Positions 59,921-64,000 of a stretch of DNA of 64,000 nucleotides are shown here, one piece after another. Under the pieces are notes generated by a model. It was given only the letters and a program-made list of their open reading frames with translations. It had not been told where the DNA came from and did not search any database. Positions within the stretch are counted from its first letter, which is position 1. Every line of letters starts with the position of its first letter. The stretch lies in contig NZ_CP156660.1 of assembly GCF_039851975.1 (NCBI RefSeq), positions 3,043,035 to 3,107,034 of the forward strand, written 5' to 3'. Source of the stretch: Desulfoscipio sp. XC116 (GTDB taxonomy: Bacteria; Bacillota; Desulfotomaculia; Desulfotomaculales; Desulfallaceae). The translations under genes were made by a program, and so were the position numbers.

Positions 59921-60812
59921 TGCCATCCCCCCGGATCTTATTTATTACCGCGCCGACATCGTTTTTAGCCAGCCCGGCCACCTTTTGCGGCTCCGCGCCC
60001 AGGCAAAGGGCCAGCAGCTGCATATAATGCAGCACCGGTATGGTGAAATTAATCTTTTTGTCTTTATTCAGCGGCAGCTGAGCGGTATCCATTTGAATCA
60101 AACAGGAACTGCAGCCGGTAACGATCAAATCCGGATCAGCTTCTTCCTTGATGGAGTTAAGCTTCACGGTTAGAAGATCAAAGGATTTGCCCATATCCGC
60201 GCTTCTCATGCCCCCCATGCCGCAGCAGTCGGTAAGCCGGCTGTAGTCAACCACCTCGGCGCCCAGGGCCCGGCACATATCCCCCAGCATATGGGGGTGA
60301 AAGCTGTCTTCCTCACGGTCCGGATATATTTCACTGGGCCAAAGGCTGTGACAGCCGGGCTGCAGGGCAACTTTCAATCCTGCCAGGCTATATTTGAGGG
60401 ATTGTTTAATTTTATCCAGCCCTATATTTTGACAGAGATAGCCCACCGACTGATAGACATCGGCAGTGCCCCGGTAATTTCTGCCCGAACCTTTTAATAT
60501 AGCGTTAACTTTTTCTTTCAGAGACGGGTCGTTTTGCAGTTTGTGCCTGACTTCTCCCAACGAGCCGTAGCAACTGCCGCAAACCGTAACAATATCCAGG
60601 TCTTTCTCCTCCGCCAGACACAGATTCCGGGCGCTTACAGCACTCCAGCCCGCCAAATCCACCGACGGCATGGTACCCCAGGAAGGACAGCAGGACTGGC
60701 CTTCCAGATCATCTAATTCCACTCCCAGCAAAGGGAAGGAAAAACGCACCGCCTGCTCTAGATCAGGGCGGTTAAACGCAGTATTGCAGCCGATAAAAAA
60801 TCCTACTTTCAT
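59913..60812 (-). CDS. hdrB: Heterodisulfide reductase subunit B
   Basis: HdrB holds the noncubane iron-sulfur site that reduces disulfides. The 299-residue protein has the two CCG-type domains (PF02754): GQSCCPSWG with CGSCYGSL, and LTDCCGMGGM with TGCSSCLIQMD, along with GCNTAFN at the start. Both cysteine-rich motifs are complete. It lies between hdrC and mvhD. In a non-methanogen the disulfide substrate is unknown, perhaps a DsrC-like or thiol-cofactor partner. Confidence 0.93.
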   Translation of the reverse strand: MKVGFFIGCNTAFNRPDLEQAVRFSFPLLGVELDDLEGQSCCPSWGTMPSVDLAGWSAVSARNLCLAEEKDLDIVTVCGSCYGSLGEVRHKLQNDPSLKEKVNAILKGSGRNYRGTADVYQSVGYLCQNIGLDKIKQSLKYSLAGLKVALQPGCHSLWPSEIYPDREEDSFHPHMLGDMCRALGAEVVDYSRLTDCCGMGGMRSADMGKSFDLLTVKLNSIKEEADPDLIVTGCSSCLIQMDTAQLPLNKDKKINFTIPVLHYMQLLALCLGAEPQKVAGLAKNDVGAVINKIRGDGNV

Positions 60813-60815
60813 CCA

Positions 60816-61385
60816 CTACACCTCACTAGCATCAGCCATTCCATTGCCCTGCATAGGGAATAATCCGATTTCCCTCAGGTCGGTCTGGTCCAAAATGGCC
60901 TGTATTTCTTTAAGTGCTTCCGGAGAAGCCAATACGGTGGGGGGAGTTTCCGGCAGGCCCACCTTTAGCCTGGTTTGCCCGGCATCTCTTAGATACACCG
61001 CGTGTCCCACATCATAAAGAGATTTCAAACCTTCGATAGACAAGGTCGGTATGGCTAATTCCCGCACCGCTACCCGGCGCATGGCCAAGATTATCTCAAA
61101 GGGTCTGACGTCCCTGGGGCAGATTTCCGTACAGCGATTGCAAGACTGGCAGGCCCAGATGGAGGAATCGTCCAGGAGTATATCCCTGGCTCCAAAAAAG
61201 ATAGCCTGAATCAACTTCTTGTTAAAGATAGGAAAACCGGCCAAAGCCATGGGACATACCGATGCGCACTTGCCGCACTGAATGCATTCAAGCAGTTCCT
61301 CGCCGCCCATTTCTTTAATTTCCGCTATAAATCCGGGGTCACCGGCAGACAGATCATAGACTATCTCAGCAGATCCATTAATCAA
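60816..61385 (-). CDS. hdrC: Heterodisulfide reductase subunit C
   Basis: HdrC carries two [4Fe-4S] clusters that connect HdrA to HdrB: CIQCGKCASVCPMAL and CQSCNRCTEICPRDV are both complete. The start is probably TTG 61385 behind GGGAGG, overlapping the hdrA stop; a longer frame from ATG 61406 is possible. About 189 residues, normal for the family. Confidence 0.92.
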   Translation of the reverse strand: MINGSAEIVYDLSAGDPGFIAEIKEMGGEELLECIQCGKCASVCPMALAGFPIFNKKLIQAIFFGARDILLDDSSIWACQSCNRCTEICPRDVRPFEIILAMRRVAVRELAIPTLSIEGLKSLYDVGHAVYLRDAGQTRLKVGLPETPPTVLASPEALKEIQAILDQTDLREIGLFPMQGNGMADASEV

Positions 61386-63411
61386 TTGTTCCACCTCCCG
61401 ACCCATTGGTTAAAGCATCAATCTGAGCAAATATCTGATTGGCCGTAAATCCCTGCAGGGTAATGGCCAGAGAAGGGCACGCCGCAGCGCAGACGCCGCA
61501 GCCGGCACAAAGCGCTATATCAATGCGGGCCCGCACCTTGCCGCCGACCTCCTCCCGGCTGATCGCCGAATACGGGCAAAGGGGTACGCAAATACCGCAC
61601 CCGCTGCATTTTTCCCGGTCAACGGATGAACTGAAGGGCTCCACCGATACCCTGCCGGAGGTCAAGGGCACGGCTGCCGCGGAAGAGGCCGCCCTGGCCT
61701 GGGAAACCGATTCCGGAATATCCTTGGGCCCCTGGGCACAGCCGGCAATGTAAATACCCTTTACCGATGTCTCCACGGGATACAGCTTGGTGTGCATTTC
61801 CTTCAGGAATCCTTCCGTACCGCAGGTAATGCCCAGCCTTCTGCCCAGATCTTCCATGCCGGCCGAAGGCTCGACGGCCGTGGCCAAAGCCACTAAATCG
61901 GTGTCCAGGGCTACCGGGGTATCCATGTCCACGTCATAGGCCCTGACCCGCAAGCGGTCACCGGGCAATTGGTCCACTGCCCCCACCCGGCCACGGATAA
62001 TTTTAATGCCCAGTTCCCGGCAATAATTATAATATTCTTCAAAATCCTTACCCGGAGTTCTGACATCAATAAAGAAAATATACACCTCGGTATCCGGATA
62101 TTTTTCTTTGATCAAACGGGCTTCCTTAAGCATATACATGCAGCAGACTTTGGAACAATAGACATGGTGTTTTTTGTCCCGGCTGCCGACGCAGGATATG
62201 AAAGCCACGGATTTGGGCCTTTGATCGTCCGAGGGACGGTGAAATTCCCCATCCGTGGGGCCGGTGGCCGAAAGAATCCGCTCCAGCTGCATGCAGGTAA
62301 TTACATTGGGCGACTCGGGAGAATATTCTTTAAAAGGCTCTTTGGGCATGGTTTGATAACCGGCGGCAACAATAATGGTGCCAACCTTTATATTAACCAA
62401 CTCGCCCTCCGGGTCATAAGCCCGGGTCCGGTCACAAGCGCCAGTTTTGCAAGCTTTTTCGCAGGGCGCCAGCATGGCTTCCCCGGTTTTGGGATGCACC
62501 CGGTGCTCTTTACCCAATTGCGAACCGGCACAGTTAAGGCAGTGCTCCGGATCCAGTACCGCTCTCTTGGGCACTGCCTGAGGAAAGGCTATATATATGG
62601 CCTTGCGATTATCCAATCCCTCATTAAAATCATTGGAGGCTTTGCCCAAACAGGCAGTGACGCAGTCACCGCAGCCGGTACATTTGCCCCAATCAACATA
62701 GGTTTGCTTTTTCCTTACGGTGATATTAAAATTACCGATGGAGCCGTTGACGGTCTCCACCTCCGAATAAGGCAGCAGCTCAATATTGGGGTGGTTGGCC
62801 ACCTGCACCATTATCGGTGTAAGGATACAAGCGGAGCAGTCGTTGGTGGGAAAAGTTTTGTCCAGTTTGGCCATATTCCCCCCTACCGAAGGGTTGCGGT
62901 CCAGCAGCCAAACCTTATAGCCCATGCCGGCCAGATCAAGCGCGGCAAAGATGCCGCTGACACCGGCCCCCACCACTAATGTGGATTTGTCCACCTCTAC
63001 ATATCTTTGTTCCAGCGGCTGCAGCAAATTGGCCTTGGCCACCGCACTGGCAACCAGCTTTTGGGCCTTTTGGGTGGCTCCTTCTTTATCTCCCCAGTGC
63101 GCCCAGCTGTCCTGGTCCCGGATATTGGCCATCTCCAAGAGATACGGATTTAGACCGGCATCCTCCACAGCTTTCCTGAAAATAGGCTCGTGGGTCCGGG
63201 GCGTACAGGCGGCCACCACCACCCGGTCAACCATGCCCGCCTCAATATCCTTGCGAATCAATTCCTGACCGGGGTCCGAGCACATAAAAAGATATTCCCT
63301 GGCCACAACAACATCAGGTAATGTTGCGGCAAAGCCAACCACTTGACCAACGTCCACCGACCCGGCTATATTTTCGCCGCAGTGACAGACGTAAACACCT
63401 ATTCTTGACAC
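61378..63411 (-). CDS. hdrA: Heterodisulfide reductase subunit A (flavin bifurcation subunit)
   Basis: A 677-residue flavoprotein and the candidate electron-bifurcating subunit. It has the N-terminal RIGVYVCHCGENIAGSVDVG domain, the FAD site LVVGAGVSGIFAALDLAG, the Cys segment NDCSACILTP, a ferredoxin motif CTGCGDCVTACLGKA (about 240), a CLNCAGSQLG...CEKACKTGACD region (about 285-330), and two C-terminal ferredoxin motifs CSGCGICVPLCPYSA and CAGCGVCAAACPSLA. The start is GTG 63411 with AAGGAGG. It is the first gene of the operon, behind a sigma-54-like promoter. Confidence 0.94.
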   Translation of the reverse strand: MSRIGVYVCHCGENIAGSVDVGQVVGFAATLPDVVVAREYLFMCSDPGQELIRKDIEAGMVDRVVVAACTPRTHEPIFRKAVEDAGLNPYLLEMANIRDQDSWAHWGDKEGATQKAQKLVASAVAKANLLQPLEQRYVEVDKSTLVVGAGVSGIFAALDLAGMGYKVWLLDRNPSVGGNMAKLDKTFPTNDCSACILTPIMVQVANHPNIELLPYSEVETVNGSIGNFNITVRKKQTYVDWGKCTGCGDCVTACLGKASNDFNEGLDNRKAIYIAFPQAVPKRAVLDPEHCLNCAGSQLGKEHRVHPKTGEAMLAPCEKACKTGACDRTRAYDPEGELVNIKVGTIIVAAGYQTMPKEPFKEYSPESPNVITCMQLERILSATGPTDGEFHRPSDDQRPKSVAFISCVGSRDKKHHVYCSKVCCMYMLKEARLIKEKYPDTEVYIFFIDVRTPGKDFEEYYNYCRELGIKIIRGRVGAVDQLPGDRLRVRAYDVDMDTPVALDTDLVALATAVEPSAGMEDLGRRLGITCGTEGFLKEMHTKLYPVETSVKGIYIAGCAQGPKDIPESVSQARAASSAAAVPLTSGRVSVEPFSSSVDREKCSGCGICVPLCPYSAISREEVGGKVRARIDIALCAGCGVCAAACPSLAITLQGFTANQIFAQIDALTNGSGGGTID

Positions 63412-63588
63412 TATCTTTCCTCCTTGTCCTCAAAAGCATTTTTTTGAGCTATTTTCCCATTCACAAACCATCATGGGGACAACAATACATGTTACTACCT
63501 CGCTTTCTGTGACGCAAGAACTAACATTTGCCAAATCATGTTATATAATGGTATTTTTCTGAATTTTATGATTTCTCACTTAAGACAC

Positions 63589-63603
63589 GCAAAAGAAATG
63601 CCA
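63589..63603 (-). promoter_or_regulatory. Sigma-54 (-24/-12) promoter for the hdr-mvh-hyp operon
   Basis: TGGCATTTCTTTTGC on the minus strand matches TGGCAC-N5-TTGC with one change and the exact GG-N10-GC spacing. It would start transcription near 63577, about 165 nt before hdrA. The gene just upstream ends in a Fis-type domain, which fits the required activator. It shares bases with the terminator of that gene. Confidence 0.65.
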
Positions 63604-63620
63604 GTCTAAAAGACCGGCAT
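63590..63620 (-). terminator. Terminator of the upstream regulator gene
   Basis: ATGCCGGTC and GACTGGCAT form a stem with one mismatch and a 5-nt loop, followed on the minus strand by TTCTTTT. The second arm and the T run are also the -24 to -12 region of the hdrA promoter. Confidence 0.6.
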
Positions 63621-63632
63621 TGGCAGCATTGC

Positions 63633-63708
63633 TATTCCAAATTATATACACTCCGCATGAGAAACCCGCTGTACAGCTAACATTTGCGGTATTCCAAATT
63701 ATATACAC
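63633..63708. promoter_or_regulatory. Two identical 19-bp direct repeats, candidate activator sites
   Basis: TATTCCAAATTATATACAC occurs at 63633-63651 and again at 63690-63708, 57 bp apart. They lie about 30 and 87 bp upstream of the -24 element of the hdrA promoter. Such placement is normal for sigma-54 enhancer sites. No other occurrence was noticed in the window. Confidence 0.5.
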
Positions 63709-63744
63709 GTCCAAAATTTAGACAGTTAATTCGGAATGCTCTGA

Positions 63745-64000
63745 TTAATGAATGTTGTATTCCTTTAATTTCAGGTAAAAGGTGGCCCTTGGCATACCAA
63801 GTATACTGGCTGCGTCCACCTTGTTATTGTTGGTTTCCTTAAGAGCCTTGAGAATAAGATTCCTTTCCAAATTCTTTACCGCCTTTTTCATCGGCGTTAA
63901 TCGAATGACCTTACGATCACCGTCTAATTGCCGGATATAATCGGGAAGATGCTGAACCTGGATGATACTTTCTTCAGCGGTATAAAATGCCCGTTCAATA
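63745..64000 (-). CDS. Sigma-54-dependent regulator, C-terminal part (runs off window)
   Basis: The last 84 residues of a regulator, open to the window edge. It reads IERAFYTAEESIIQVQHLP at the edge, which is the usual end of the AAA+ sigma-54 interaction domain, and ends in a Fis-type helix-turn-helix (LERNLILKALKETNNNKVDA then ASILGMPRATFYLKLKEYNIH). Most likely it activates the sigma-54 promoter in front of hdrA. The sensory and AAA+ domains are outside the window. Confidence 0.85.
   Translation of the reverse strand, partial: IERAFYTAEESIIQVQHLPDYIRQLDGDRKVIRLTPMKKAVKNLERNLILKALKETNNNKVDAASILGMPRATFYLKLKEYNIH

Noticed and set aside
63520-63560. Alternative sigma-54 site TTGGCA...TTGC nearer hdrA
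   Set aside because: The GG to GC distance is 15 rather than 10, so it cannot be a -24/-12 promoter.
1-64000. CRISPR arrays, tRNA/rRNA genes, prophage or an intact insertion sequence
   Set aside because: No regularly spaced repeats with spacers, no cloverleaf or rRNA sequence, and no transposase or phage structural gene was found by reading.

Overview
The window reads as chromosome of a Gram-positive, strictly anaerobic Clostridia/Peptococcia-type bacterium, most like the Desulfotomaculum/Pelotomaculum group (inference). The grounds are strong AGGAGG-type ribosome sites with many TTG and GTG starts, binding proteins that are lipoproteins rather than periplasmic, an HdrABC-MvhDGA hydrogenase/heterodisulfide-reductase operon with a full hyp set, a c-di-GMP-I riboswitch and PadR/TetR regulators. 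No rRNA, tRNA, CRISPR array or intact transposase was seen.

Layout. 1-4.8 kb: the N-terminal part of an alpha-glucan phosphorylase, a zinc-ribbon protein, a coiled-coil membrane protein, DegV, a YaiI/YqxD protein, a thiamine-binding protein and thiamine pyrophosphokinase. 5.1-8.0 kb: a membrane-stress/microdomain operon pspA-nfeD-flotillin. 8.2-14.8 kb (minus): an unusual metal-chelate uptake operon of DUF364 protein, FecCD-like permease, lipoprotein binding protein, SAM methyltransferase, a radical-SAM protein fused to a binding-protein domain, and ATPase, behind a good promoter and a long leader. 15.2-18.9 kb: a small hypothetical gene, a MobA/MocA-like nucleotidyltransferase and modABC. 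18.9-20.6 kb: CoA-disulfide/persulfide reductase with a rhodanese domain. 20.7-23.9 kb: a histidine-rich protein, a His-rich ferredoxin, and a sensor kinase with a His-rich sensory region plus its response regulator. 24-26.8 kb: two nucleoside-recognition membrane proteins with a tiny coupled ORF, then PadR and an MFS efflux pump. 27-32.1 kb: a peptide/nickel-type ABC importer. 32.1-43.8 kb: a plastic region with two SPFH/rifampicin-phosphotransferase neighbourhoods, PadR, TetR, a lipoprotein, IS200/IS605-like ends, a MITE pair, a REP-like palindrome inside a gene and several gene fragments. 43.6-47.6 kb: a c-di-GMP riboswitch in front of a PAS/GAF/GGDEF/EAL protein. 47.6-50.2 kb: a NrtABC/SsuABC-type importer behind a structured, terminator-containing leader. 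50.6-63.4 kb: hdrA-hdrC-hdrB-mvhD-mvhG-mvhA-protease-hypA-hypB-hypC-hypD-hypE-hypF, all minus. 63.7-64 kb: the C-terminal end of a Fis-type (sigma-54 dependent) regulator.

How it fits together. The last operon encodes the enzyme predicted to oxidise H2 and bifurcate electrons (MvhAGD to HdrABC) together with the nickel-centre assembly line. A sequence matching the sigma-54 -24/-12 consensus lies in front of hdrA, downstream of a sigma-54-type activator gene, with two identical 19-bp direct repeats between them. Metal supply is a second theme: molybdate import (modABC), a chelate-type FecBCD system with novel enzymes, a peptide/nickel importer, and a His-rich two-component locus.

The most unusual items are the radical-SAM/binding-protein fusion operon, the His-rich sensor locus with 11-bp phased repeats, the dispersed mobile-element ends that extend the PspA reading frame, a second rifampicin-phosphotransferase paralogue whose homologous N-terminus begins with ATT instead of ATG, and the sigma-54 promoter embedded in the terminator of the preceding gene.
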